Origin: an uncultured Oscillospiraceae bacterium | GTDB lineage: Bacteria; Bacillota; Clostridia; Oscillospirales; Oscillospiraceae | Length of the DNA stretch: 30,045 bases | Assembly: GCA_934565615.1 (NCBI GenBank) | Contig: CAKTIH010000010.1 | Span: forward strand, 1-30,045 | Direction of reading: 5' to 3' | Part shown: one piece after another, positions 14,441-22,400 of the stretch | How positions within the stretch are numbered: the stretch's first letter is position 1 | Layout of the letters: each line of letters starts with the position of its first letter | Translations under genes and position numbers: made by a program | Notes under the pieces: generated by a model | The model's input: only the letters and a program-made list of their open reading frames with translations | Database searches by the model: none | Told to the model about the DNA's origin: nothing

Positions 14441-16072
14441 ATGACAAATACTTTAAATGAAAAACAGGAGAGAACATTCTCCCTTATTATAATTCTCGTG
14501 CTGCTGGCATATTTCACTGTGTTCGCGATAGTGAACTTCGCGGGCTTTGCGTATTTCTGCAATGCCGACATGTATGAGGACACGCTCGTTGCCCGCCTGA
14601 TGTGGGAGCAGAAAACGCTGTTTCCTGAGAACTACATCTTCGGCAACCAGTATTACGTTATCGCGACGCCGGTGTTCGCGGCGCTCTTCTACGGCATTAC
14701 CGGCAGCATGAACACCGCGATGGCGCTCGCGACGACGCTCATGTCGCTGCTGATAGTGCTCTCGCTCGGCTGGATGATAAAGCCGTACATAAAGAGCCGT
14801 TCCACGCGGCTCGCGGTGCTGCTCGCGCTCACCGCTGCGGTATATATGCCGTATATCCTCGAAACGGATGAAGGGCAGCTGTTCTTCGTCATGGCGAGCT
14901 ATTACGCCTGCTACCTTATAACGTTCTTTTTCTTAGCGGGAGACTATGTCCGCGCGCGGACGGACGCTTCGCTGCGCCCGGCGGCGCTGGCCGTTTCGCT
15001 GGTGCTGGCCTTCTGCACGGGCATGCAGAGCCTGCGGCAGACCTGCGTGAGCATCCTGCCGATACTGGCAGTCGAGTTCATATCCGCGCTGCGCCGCCTT
15101 GTCGCGCGCGAAAAGCTCTGGCCCAAAGGACAGCGCATGCCGCTCTGGCGCGCGCTCGGCTATGCCGCTGCCAACATCGGCGGCGTGCTGCTGATGAAGC
15201 TGCTGAATGTGCCCAACATGTCCATATATTCCGACACGTCCGTTCTGGACGGGACGGGGCTTAACGGGAAGCTCTGGCGCTTTCTCGACGCGCTGCGCAC
15301 TGTGAGCGGGTTTGAGTGCGTCAAGAATAACGGCGGCTTCTTCGTGCTGATGTTCGTGTTCTTCACGGCGCTGGTGATCGCCGCGGCGGTGATACTGATA
15401 CGCCGCGCCAAGACCGCGCCCGAGGGCATAGGGGCGTACTGGTGGCTTTCGGCCGTGAGCCTGCTTGCGGTCGTCGCGGCTTCGTTCCTCACGACGGTAA
15501 AGCTGCGGGCGATATACCTTTTCATCTATTATCTGCTGCTGGCGCTCTCCGCGGCGATCGTCCTTGAGCGCGCCGCGCCGAAGCTGCGCTGCGCTCTGCT
15601 TATCGCGCTGTGTGTGCTGTCGGCCGGGAATATTTATTTCAGCTATGGGGACGATCTGCGCGGCGTTTTCAGCGAAAGCAAAACGGCCTCCGAGGAGATA
15701 TGCGACTACGCCGTTGAGAACGGCTATGAGCTGCTGTACGGCAACATCTCATACATCACGCCCAACGCCGCAGCGTATTCCGACGGTAAGCTCATCGCAG
15801 GTTGCTGGGAGAGCGACGTGATCTTCCACGCCGTACCCTATCTCAACACAAGAGACGTCTACCGCAGAACGGACTATTCGCGGGCGCTTTTCGTTTTCCA
15901 TGAGCGGGAGCTTGACGCTGCATACAGCGAGGCTGCCGGGAGCGGAGCGGTGCTTACAGAGGTGGGAAGAGTAGGGGGATATGTGCTGTGCACCTCGTCT
16001 CAGCAGCTCATGTACCCGACGACTGATATAATAGAGCTCTATGTGAGCTACGGAGATGTGCCGCCGCGGTGA
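14441..16072 (+). CDS. Large polytopic membrane protein, possibly GT-C glycosyltransferase-like
   Basis: 543 residues. I count roughly ten hydrophobic segments, starting with one at about residues 13-36. The first outer loop has acidic residues close to the membrane (YFCNADMYEDTLVARLMWEQ), and the last 130 residues are soluble and follow the final helix. This topology, with an acidic pair in loop 1 and a C-terminal outer domain, resembles GT-C enzymes that use lipid-linked sugars (PMT/ArnT-like). I do not recognise a specific family, and the match is one of architecture only. GGGAGC precedes the ATG. It is monocistronic, with a 17-bp terminator stem just past the stop. Confidence 0.72.
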   Translation: MTNTLNEKQERTFSLIIILVLLAYFTVFAIVNFAGFAYFCNADMYEDTLVARLMWEQKTLFPENYIFGNQYYVIATPVFAALFYGITGSMNTAMALATTLMSLLIVLSLGWMIKPYIKSRSTRLAVLLALTAAVYMPYILETDEGQLFFVMASYYACYLITFFFLAGDYVRARTDASLRPAALAVSLVLAFCTGMQSLRQTCVSILPILAVEFISALRRLVAREKLWPKGQRMPLWRALGYAAANIGGVLLMKLLNVPNMSIYSDTSVLDGTGLNGKLWRFLDALRTVSGFECVKNNGGFFVLMFVFFTALVIAAAVILIRRAKTAPEGIGAYWWLSAVSLLAVVAASFLTTVKLRAIYLFIYYLLLALSAAIVLERAAPKLRCALLIALCVLSAGNIYFSYGDDLRGVFSESKTASEEICDYAVENGYELLYGNISYITPNAAAYSDGKLIAGCWESDVIFHAVPYLNTRDVYRRTDYSRALFVFHERELDAAYSEAAGSGAVLTEVGRVGGYVLCTSSQQLMYPTTDIIELYVSYGDVPPR

Positions 16073-16080
16073 CACAGGAA

Positions 16081-16121
16081 AAACCAAGGCCGCCCGGAAA
16101 GAGACCGGGCGGCCTTGGTTT
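16081..16121. terminator. Perfect 17-bp bidirectional terminator stem
   Basis: The arms 16081-16097 and 16105-16121 are fully complementary around a seven-base loop. On the minus strand the stem is followed by TTTCCTG, and on the plus strand by TTT within the stem end. It serves both the membrane protein and the small ORF at 16143-16226. Confidence 0.85.
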
Positions 16122-16142
16122 GGAAAAAATTATTCCTATAGC

Positions 16143-16226
16143 TCAGATACCCAGCAGCGTATACGCTGCCGCAATGAGCATGCCTACGACGAGCAGTGCC
16201 GACGGATTATAAGCAACATCTTTCAT
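16143..16226 (-). CDS. 27-residue single-helix membrane peptide
   Basis: A short ORF with an ideal ribosome binding site (AGGAGGG, seven bases before the ATG at 16226) and its own terminator 22 bases past the TGA. The peptide begins MKDVAYNPSAL and continues LVVGMLIAAAYTLLGI. That is a short polar N-terminus and one transmembrane helix of about 17 residues, ending at the C-terminus. Small proteins of this shape often bind and tune a larger membrane complex (for example CydX- or KdpF-like). I do not recognise it, and no partner is apparent next to it. The combination of strong start, hydrophobic composition and terminator argues against chance. Confidence 0.6.
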   Translation of the reverse strand: MKDVAYNPSALLVVGMLIAAAYTLLGI

Positions 16227-16305
16227 TGTATACCCTCCTGTGATATTTGTGATCTATCCTTTAGCTTTTTGCTTTATGGCTATAAGACGGCGGCCGGTGG
16301 ATTTT

Positions 16306-16317
16306 GTTCCCGGGAAC
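16306..16317. promoter_or_regulatory. 12-bp perfect palindrome, possible operator
   Basis: GTTCCCGGGAAC lies between the divergent 27-residue ORF and the gene at 16351, 34 bases before the latter's ATG. A two-fold symmetric site in such a position may bind a dimeric regulator. No clear promoter was found around it. Confidence 0.3.
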
Positions 16318-16350
16318 TGAAAAAATTTCCTGAACCTATGGAGAAGGACT

Positions 16351-17673
16351 ATGACAAAGACAAAGAAAATACTGCTTATATGCGTGGGCGCGCTTTTAGC
16401 GGCGGTACTGCTCTTTTTCGGGTACAAAAAGGGCGTGGAGCTTTACAACACCAAAAACGCCGAGGAGCTGTTCGCCGCCGGGGATTACGCCGGGGCGCGC
16501 GAATGGTACGAGAAAAACGGCAGCACCGAGGATATGGCGCGCTGCGACTATGAGCTGAACCGCGAGGCATACGAGGCGGCGGAGGAGAAGCTCGCAAACG
16601 GAGAATACGACGAGGCTCGGCTTGCCTTTGACGCGCTGGGGGATTTCGAGGACGCGGCGGACAGAGCGCTGGAGTGCGGCTTTCTCAAGGCGCGCTCTCT
16701 CACCGGCGCGGGAAGTTATACTGACGCGCTCGATGCGCTCTCTGCGCTCCCGGAAAACTACGCGGGCGCGAAGGAGCTTGCCAACGAGGCGCGGGAGGGA
16801 CTGTATCAGCAGGCTCTCGCGGCGACCTATGAATGCCGCATGGATGAGGCGATCATGCTATGGAACAGCCTCGGCAGCTATAAGGACAGCGAGGCGCTGC
16901 TCAAGCGCTGCGTGAACCGCATAGTCAGCATGGCCGACGGTGAGGAGCTTGCCGAGAATGCCCCGTACTCCGGAAAGGATATCGGCGACGGCACACTGTA
17001 TTGGCACCGGATCGGGCTTATATACGTGCCGAAGGAATGCAACGCCGACACGCGCTGCATGATCTTCTACCCGGGCGGCTATGACAGCGTACTGGCCAAC
17101 GCCTACTATCAGGATTATATTTATGCCGGCACGTCCCCGAATGCGATAATCCTCTATATGTACAGAAACGGCTTCTACGATATGGAGACACGCATGGAGG
17201 AGGCATACCGCACGCTTGAGGCGGCGGCGATCGAGAACAATGTCTTTCTGCATGACATGGTCGTATGCGGGGCGAGCAACGGCGCATACACCGCGGTGAA
17301 CACTGCGGCATACCTCTATGAAAACTACGGTATTGCCGTGCGCTATGTGCTCACCTTCGACGCGGGGGCGCACTGGGCGCACACCGATAAGGTGCTGACC
17401 CCGGAGCAATGCGACCTGACCGCCAAAGCGGGGACGGAGTTCCTGCTGCTTGAGGGCGCGGGCGTCGGCATGAACAAGAGCGCGATACACACGATGGTGC
17501 GCCACGGGAACAATGTCACGATAGTGCGGTGCCAGAACGACGGGCACTACGGCATCATCTATGACGCGATATACAAGGGCATGATCGACTGGGTACTCGG
17601 AAACGGCGAGCAGCCGATGGATGCGAACTATACCTATATCCCGCTTGACCTTACCTCGACCTATCCGGAGTGA
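16351..17673 (+). CDS. Membrane-anchored protein with helical repeats and an alpha/beta-hydrolase-like domain
   Basis: 440 residues; GGAGAAGG precedes the ATG. A basic N-terminus and one hydrophobic helix (about 7-25) anchor it with the rest outside. Residues 35-190 hold TPR/Sel1-like helical repeats with AEELFAAGDYAGAREWYEK, ANGEYDEARLAFDALGDFED and ECRMDEAIMLWNSLGSYKD. These GxYxxA...FxxLGxYxDS units are typical of clostridial TPR-like proteins. The C-terminal half (about 210-430) reads as an alpha/beta hydrolase: IGLIYVPKE, MIFYPGG as oxyanion strand, a GASNG nucleophile elbow (Ser309), a possible acid in TFDAG (Asp337), and NDGHYG with His399. It may be an esterase or feruloyl-esterase-like enzyme at the cell surface; the substrate is unknown. 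Confidence 0.75.
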   Translation: MTKTKKILLICVGALLAAVLLFFGYKKGVELYNTKNAEELFAAGDYAGAREWYEKNGSTEDMARCDYELNREAYEAAEEKLANGEYDEARLAFDALGDFEDAADRALECGFLKARSLTGAGSYTDALDALSALPENYAGAKELANEAREGLYQQALAATYECRMDEAIMLWNSLGSYKDSEALLKRCVNRIVSMADGEELAENAPYSGKDIGDGTLYWHRIGLIYVPKECNADTRCMIFYPGGYDSVLANAYYQDYIYAGTSPNAIILYMYRNGFYDMETRMEEAYRTLEAAAIENNVFLHDMVVCGASNGAYTAVNTAAYLYENYGIAVRYVLTFDAGAHWAHTDKVLTPEQCDLTAKAGTEFLLLEGAGVGMNKSAIHTMVRHGNNVTIVRCQNDGHYGIIYDAIYKGMIDWVLGNGEQPMDANYTYIPLDLTSTYPE

Positions 17674-17697
17674 GAGGGTTTGCCTAAGATAAGAAAC

Positions 17698-17732
17698 GCC
17701 GCTCTGCTGTTCATTCAGCAGAGCGGCATTTT
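17698..17732. terminator. Bidirectional terminator
   Basis: GCCGCTCTGCTG (17698-17709), six-base loop, CAGCAGAGCGGC (17716-17727), then ATTTTAA. It lies between the convergent hydrolase-like gene and the AGCS symporter. Confidence 0.87.
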
Positions 17733-17743
17733 AACTATTATAA

Positions 17744-19162
17744 TTAAGTGTACATCTCGTCCTCGAGCATTGCCGCGGGATCGGAGAAGTGCTCCTTCGT
17801 GAGCTTTGCCACGACGCCGGAGAGCGCGAACAGACCCACAAAGTTCGGGATGGCCATGAGGCCGTTGAAGGTATCGGCGATGTTCCAGACGATGTCTATC
17901 GGGGAGACGCAGCCGATGACGATGACGATAGCGAAGGCGGCCTGATAATACTTGATGGCCTTGGTGCCGAACAGGTACTGCGCGCAGCGGCTGCCGTAGA
18001 GCGCCCAGCCGAGGACGGTCGAGAACGCGAAGAGGATCAGCGCGACGGCCACGAAGAGAGCCGCGAGCTTGTCGCCGAATATCGTTGCGACAGCGGCGGT
18101 GATGAGCTCGGAGCCGGGCTTCACGCCGAAGTTGATATCGACGCCGCTGCATATTATTGTCAGTGCGGTCATGCTGCAAATGACGATGGTGTCAACAAAG
18201 ACCTCGAAGATACCGTAAAGCCCCTGATGCACGGCCGAGGGAGCTTCCGCCGCGGCGTGCGCGATAGCCGCCGAGCCGAGACCGGCCTCATTCGAGAATG
18301 CGCTGCGTCTGAGACCCCAGACAAGCGCTTCCTTGAGCGCGATACCGGAGGCCGCACCGAGGACGGCGCGCGGGCTGAACGCGGCGGTGAATATCTTTGC
18401 GAAAGCGCCGCCGATGTTCCCGGCGTGAGAGAAGATGACGCCGAGGCAGACGAGCACGTAGAACACGCTCATGATCGGGACGAGCTTTTCGGCGACCTTG
18501 CCGATGCGCTTGATGCCGCCGAGCAGGATCAGCGCGACGAGAGCTGCGAGGGACAGACCGATGATCCAGTGGATAACGGTGATGCCGCTGTCGTTTATCG
18601 TGAAGAAGGCGGTGATGGCGTTCGTGATGGAGCCGGTGATGGCGTTCACCTGGCTCATGTTGCCGATGCCGAAGCACGCGATGCCCGCGAGACCTGCGTA
18701 CACCATAGCCAGCCACTTCCATTTCGGGCCGATGCCGGCGATGTAATACATCGGGCCGCCGACCCAGTCGCCCTTTTCATCGCGCTGGCGGTACTGAATG
18801 GAGAGCACGACCTCCGAGTACTTTATGACCATGCCAAGCAGCGCGGCGACCCACAGCCAGAACACAGCGCCGTAGCCGCCGAGGGCGATGGCCTGCGAGG
18901 TACCGACTATATTGCCGGTGCCGACGGTGGCGGCAAGAGCGGTGGTCACGGCCTGAAGCGGCGTGACGGCGCCTTTGCCGGCTTCCGTCTTTTTGAACAT
19001 CTTGCCGACGGTGTTTTTCATGGTGTATCCGAAGTGGCTGAACTGAACTGCCTTGGTGCGGACGGTCAGCAGTATACCACCGACCATGACGCAGGGCAGG
19101 AACATGTACAGCCACGCGAAGTCGTTAAGAGCTCCGGTGAAGAAATCGATAAATGCCTGCAT
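17744..19162 (-). CDS. Sodium:alanine/glycine symporter, AGCS family
   Basis: 472 residues, the usual family length, with about eleven membrane helices. Diagnostic stretches are VTPLQAVTTALAATVGTGNI near residues 65-85, VGGPMYYI, and WGLRRSAFSNEAGLGSAAIA in the middle, the last being the AGCS signature. The protein imports alanine or glycine with sodium. The start is set by AGGAGG eight bases upstream. It is monocistronic. Some relatives sit behind a glycine riboswitch; the 45-base leader here is too short for one. Confidence 0.95.
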   Translation of the reverse strand: MQAFIDFFTGALNDFAWLYMFLPCVMVGGILLTVRTKAVQFSHFGYTMKNTVGKMFKKTEAGKGAVTPLQAVTTALAATVGTGNIVGTSQAIALGGYGAVFWLWVAALLGMVIKYSEVVLSIQYRQRDEKGDWVGGPMYYIAGIGPKWKWLAMVYAGLAGIACFGIGNMSQVNAITGSITNAITAFFTINDSGITVIHWIIGLSLAALVALILLGGIKRIGKVAEKLVPIMSVFYVLVCLGVIFSHAGNIGGAFAKIFTAAFSPRAVLGAASGIALKEALVWGLRRSAFSNEAGLGSAAIAHAAAEAPSAVHQGLYGIFEVFVDTIVICSMTALTIICSGVDINFGVKPGSELITAAVATIFGDKLAALFVAVALILFAFSTVLGWALYGSRCAQYLFGTKAIKYYQAAFAIVIVIGCVSPIDIVWNIADTFNGLMAIPNFVGLFALSGVVAKLTKEHFSDPAAMLEDEMYT

Positions 19163-19206
19163 GCTTGTATCCTCCTTATTTGATAGATACCGGTTGACAA
19201 GAATGA

Positions 19207-19235
19207 CTGATATGTATAAATCTAATATATGTCAA
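19207..19235 (-). promoter_or_regulatory. Likely promoter for the AGCS symporter
   Basis: Minus strand TTGACA (19235-19230) is a perfect -35; 17 bases later is TATCAG (19212-19207), a poor -10. A weak -10 with a perfect -35 fits a regulated promoter. Confidence 0.55.
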
Positions 19236-19548
19236 ACTTTTATCCATTAAAAAACCGCATTGATAACGACGCTTTTGTAATGAATCCCGGACGACAGCTT
19301 TGCGGAAAAGACGCTTGAAGTCCGGCCGGTATTTTATTGATGCGAGAAATATAGCACCGAAAAAGCGCAATTGCAAGAGAAATTTTGCATTTCGGCATAG
19401 TGTGGAATAATCCGCTCCTGTGATGTCCACTCCATGTGGAATATAACGGCTTTTAATGAACTAATATGTGCATAACTATGAGAAATTCTAATTGGTAAAA
19501 TGCGGCCTTGCATTGCTTGAGGCTCTGTGTTAAGCTGAAATCGAATAG
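19236..19548. other. AT-rich intergenic region without a supported gene
   Basis: This region lies between the divergent AGCS and SprT-like genes. Possible ORFs have no ribosome binding site. A CCGGAC...GTCCGG pair spanning about 40 bases near 19287-19326 could form a long-loop hairpin. I see no other clear structure and no convincing plus-strand promoter. Confidence 0.5.
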
Positions 19549-19572
19549 ATGTATAGAAGGAGCGTGAGGAAA

Positions 19573-20091
19573 ATGCACAGTCTTGAAGAGGTGCGCGCGG
19601 AATATGACAGGCTCGACAGGCTCTGCGGGATCGACACCTCGGGGATCGAACTGAAGATATCAAAGCGCGCGGTGAAGCAGCTCGGCAGCTTCCGCAGCCC
19701 GCGCCGAGGCGGAAAGGACGGCCTGTGCATCACGCTTTCATATATGATATTGGAGGACGACGAGCAGTTCTGGGACACCATGCGCCATGAGTACGCACAC
19801 GCCGCGGTGTATTTTCTTTGCCCTGGGGAGAGCCACGGGCACGACAAGGTGTGGAAGGACATGTGCCGCCGCATCGGGTGCAGTCCCGAAAGACTCGCGC
19901 CGGAAAAGGGACAGGCGGCGGAGAGCCGCCGCGCGGAGGCAAAGTATATCATCCGCTGCGAAAGCTGCGGCAGAGAGAGCCGGTACATGCGCCGGGGAAA
20001 GGCGGTCGACCTGCTGCTGCGCGGGCGCGGACGGGCGCTGCGCTGTACGAACTGCGGCGGGAGCAGCTTTAAGCTTTTTGTCAGAAAATAA
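19573..20091 (+). CDS. SprT-like zinc metalloprotease-domain protein
   Basis: 172 residues from the ATG at 19573, ten bases after AAGGAG; an ATG at 19549 has no site. The zinc-binding HExxH is RHEYAHAAVY (His72, Glu73, His76), with the third ligand probably in ESHGHDKVW (His88 or His90). The C-terminus is a zinc ribbon with CESCG (Cys129, Cys132) and CTNCG (Cys158, Cys161). This layout is that of the SprT/SprT-like family, related to the eukaryotic Spartan protease that cuts DNA-protein crosslinks. The bacterial role is poorly known. No signal peptide, so cytoplasmic. It is transcribed separately from nagA, which has its own promoter. Confidence 0.85.
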   Translation: MHSLEEVRAEYDRLDRLCGIDTSGIELKISKRAVKQLGSFRSPRRGGKDGLCITLSYMILEDDEQFWDTMRHEYAHAAVYFLCPGESHGHDKVWKDMCRRIGCSPERLAPEKGQAAESRRAEAKYIIRCESCGRESRYMRRGKAVDLLLRGRGRALRCTNCGGSSFKLFVRK

Positions 20092-20096
20092 TTGGT

Positions 20097-20125
20097 TTGA
20101 CGGCGGCGCGGATAGGTGATATTCT
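20097..20125 (+). promoter_or_regulatory. Sigma-A promoter for the nagA unit
   Basis: TTGACG (20097-20102), 17-base spacer, TATTCT (20120-20125), about 68 bases before the nagA ATG. Confidence 0.7.
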
Positions 20126-20192
20126 ATAAACAGCTATACATTAAAAATATACGGCATACAACAATAAGACATAATGAATGGAGGTTTTCGGC

Positions 20193-21320
20193 ATGATAAT
20201 CAACAATGCAAAAGTATACCGCAACGGACACTTTGAAAGCGCATCCATCGAATTTGACAGCCATATACGTTCATTTTCTCCCGGCGAGGGAATGGACGCC
20301 TGCGGCGCGTATATCATCCCCGGCCTTATTGACGTACATACCCACGGCGCGATGGGGATAGACGCGAGCGACTGCACAGCCGAGCAGATACATCATCTGG
20401 CGCAGTTTTATTCGGACAATGGCGTCACGTCCTTCTGCTTTACGACGCTGACCGTCCCCGCGGACGAGCTGCGAGGCGCGATGAAGAACATCCGCGCCTA
20501 TGAGCGCTTCGGCGGCGAGGCCAAGTGCGCGGGCGTACACCTCGAGGGGCCGTTCGTCTCGCGCGGCAAGTGCGGCGCGCAGAACCCCGATAACATCCGG
20601 GAGCCGTACATTGCGCTCTTTAACGAGCTCAACGAACTGAGCGGCGGGATAGTGCGTCTTATAACCGTTGCCCCGGAGGTCGAGAGAGCGCTGGACTTTA
20701 TCCGCGAGGCATCGAAGGTCTGCACTGTGTCACTCGGCCACAGCACCGCGGACTACGACCAGGCTATGGCCGGCTTTGAGGCGGGTGCGACGCATGTGAC
20801 GCATCTCTTCAACGGCATGGAGCCCTTCCACCACAGAAAGCCCGGCCTTGTCGGCGCGGCGCTCACGGCGGGGGCGAATGTCGAGCTTATCTGCGACGGC
20901 GTACATATCCACCCGGCGATGATACTGGCGGTACATAAGATGTTCGGCGACAGGCTCATCATCGTCAGCGACTCTCTGCGCTGCGCCGGGCTCTGCGACG
21001 GACGCTACAATCTCGGCGGGCTGCCGATGATCGTGCGCGACGGACGCGCAACGCTGCTTGACGGCACGATAGCCGGTTCGTCGAGCAATCTGCTTCAGGA
21101 GCTGCGCAACGTTGTGTCCTACGGCGTACCGCTCGAAGCCGCCGTCAAGGCCGCGACCGAGACGCCCGCGAAGGACATCGGCGTGTTCGACAGCATCGGC
21201 TCGCTCGAAGTCGGCAAGTGCGCGGACTTCCTCGTTCTCAACAAGGACCTCAAGCTGATGGCGACCTTCATCGACGGCAAGCTTGTAAACGGCACGACCG
21301 ATTTTGAGTCCGTAAAATAA
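20193..21320 (+). CDS. nagA: N-acetylglucosamine-6-phosphate deacetylase
   Basis: 375 residues from the ATG at 20193, eight bases after GGAGG; an earlier in-frame ATG at 20178 overlaps the site. Amidohydrolase motifs are in order: DVHTHGAMG (His49, His51), HLEGPF with the metal ligand Glu118, LGHSTAD (His183), THLFNGM (His204), GVHIHP, and the catalytic IVSDS (Asp260). It removes the acetyl group from GlcNAc-6-phosphate, feeding amino-sugar use or cell-wall recycling in the cytoplasm. No nagB or PTS gene is nearby. It is first in a likely four-gene unit with prsW, 24 bases downstream. Confidence 0.95.
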   Translation: MIINNAKVYRNGHFESASIEFDSHIRSFSPGEGMDACGAYIIPGLIDVHTHGAMGIDASDCTAEQIHHLAQFYSDNGVTSFCFTTLTVPADELRGAMKNIRAYERFGGEAKCAGVHLEGPFVSRGKCGAQNPDNIREPYIALFNELNELSGGIVRLITVAPEVERALDFIREASKVCTVSLGHSTADYDQAMAGFEAGATHVTHLFNGMEPFHHRKPGLVGAALTAGANVELICDGVHIHPAMILAVHKMFGDRLIIVSDSLRCAGLCDGRYNLGGLPMIVRDGRATLLDGTIAGSSSNLLQELRNVVSYGVPLEAAVKAATETPAKDIGVFDSIGSLEVGKCADFLVLNKDLKLMATFIDGKLVNGTTDFESVK

Positions 21321-21344
21321 AAAGACCCGGGGTGACTCGAACCA

Positions 21345-22076
21345 ATGGCGATATACTATATTGATCCCGTCCTTGCGACGGCGGCGATAATCCCCGCCGT
21401 CGTGCTGCTCATAAAGGTCTATCAGGCTGACCGGCTTGAGAAGGAGCCTGTTTCGCTGATCCTCTCGCTGGTGTTCTTCGGCGTGCTGTCGACGGCGATA
21501 GCGATGGTGCTCGAGCAGGTCGGCACTGCGGTGCTGGGCAGATATCTGCCCGAGGGGAGCGTCGCGTACAATGCGGTACTGTATTTCGGTATTGTCGCAT
21601 TCTCGGAGGAGGGGGCGAAGTACCTCCTGCTCAAGAAGCGGACGTGGCGCGACATTAACTTCAACTGCCAGTTTGACGGCGTGGTCTACGGCGTGTCCGT
21701 CTCTCTGGGCTTTGCGCTGTGGGAGAATCTGGGCTACGTCGCGATGTACGGCTTCGGCACGGCGCTTGTCCGCGCAGTCACGGCTGTGCCGGGGCATGCC
21801 TGCTTCGGCGTGTTCATGGGCGCGTGGTACGGCATGGCAAAGCGCTGGGAAGGAGCGGGCTTTGAGAGCCGCTCCAAGACCTGCCGCACTATGGCGCTGC
21901 TGCTGCCCGCACTCATCCACGGCTGCTATGACTTCATCGCAACCTATGAAAACGCTGGGGTCAGCGGGATATTCGCGGTGTTCGTGGTGCTGCTGTTCGT
22001 CGTGTCGCTGATCCTTGTGCGCCGCCTTTCGACGAACGACAGATATATCAACAACAGCGGCAGATTCTTTTTCTGA
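21345..22076 (+). CDS. PrsW-family intramembrane metalloprotease
   Basis: 243 residues with about seven to eight membrane helices. Family motifs are all present: FSEEGAKYLLLK (Glu88, Glu89), FDGVVYGVSVSLGFALWENL (Asp111 and the WEN), VPGHACFGVFMG (His151) and LIHGCYDF (His192). PrsW is a membrane-embedded protease of the CPBP-like clan that in B. subtilis starts cleavage of the anti-sigma factor RsiW. No sigma/anti-sigma pair is visible here, so the substrate is unknown. The ribosome binding site is GGGGTG, fairly weak. It is 24 bases after nagA and 12 before the next gene, so cotranscribed. Confidence 0.9.
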   Translation: MAIYYIDPVLATAAIIPAVVLLIKVYQADRLEKEPVSLILSLVFFGVLSTAIAMVLEQVGTAVLGRYLPEGSVAYNAVLYFGIVAFSEEGAKYLLLKKRTWRDINFNCQFDGVVYGVSVSLGFALWENLGYVAMYGFGTALVRAVTAVPGHACFGVFMGAWYGMAKRWEGAGFESRSKTCRTMALLLPALIHGCYDFIATYENAGVSGIFAVFVVLLFVVSLILVRRLSTNDRYINNSGRFFF

Positions 22077-22088
22077 ACGGAGAAGGCA

Positions 22089-22400
22089 ATGAAAGAAAAC
22101 GTAGGCAAATTTTTCGAGATATACGATTCCGACCCCGCGGTACGCAGCCGTGTGGAGGCGAACGTCGAGGCGTACCCCGGCAGCTATGAGATACGTGAGG
22201 CGCTGACGGAGTTCGCGCTGCTGCCGGTCGCGGAGGAGCTGGGGCTCGGCTTCACGCTTCAGGAGCTGCGCGCTTACGAGACGCGGCTCAAGCTTGAGCG
22301 CGGCATGGCCAAGGACGGCGAATACGACCGCGGCGAGCACAGCTATTGGCTGCTTGAGCGCGGTTGGGAGGAGCCCCGGCCCGAAACGGAGGAAAAATGA
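22089..22400 (+). CDS. Small protein with a Nif11-like N-terminal segment
   Basis: 103 residues, with GGAGAAGG before the ATG, 12 bases after prsW and overlapping the next gene by four (ATGA). Residues 1-65 resemble the Nif11 domain: a KFFEIYDSDPAVRSRVEA helix, then VAEELGLGFTLQEL (Nif11 consensus has AxexGFdfTxeEL), with an insert between. The C-terminal 40 residues are charged and include EYDRGEHSYWLLERGWEEP. Nif11-like domains serve as leaders of ribosomally made peptides, but there is no Gly-Gly cleavage site, Cys-rich core or modifying enzyme here. It could equally be a small regulatory or accessory protein. Confidence 0.62.
   Translation: MKENVGKFFEIYDSDPAVRSRVEANVEAYPGSYEIREALTEFALLPVAEELGLGFTLQELRAYETRLKLERGMAKDGEYDRGEHSYWLLERGWEEPRPETEEK

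Noticed and set aside
17789..19183. 464-residue plus-strand ORF opposite the AGCS symporter
   Set aside because: The composition (Asp, Glu, Ala, Gly, Arg without hydrophobic core) and the lack of a start site show it to be an antisense shadow.
19163..19235. Glycine riboswitch before the AGCS symporter
   Set aside because: The leader from the visible promoter is about 45 bases, too short, and no glycine aptamer core sequence is seen upstream either.
19176..19430. 84-residue minus-strand ORF before the AGCS gene
   Set aside because: No ribosome binding site, overlaps the likely promoter, and has no domain-like composition.
20730..22340. 536-residue minus-strand ORF
   Set aside because: Antisense to nagA and prsW; no recognisable domain and no ribosome binding site.
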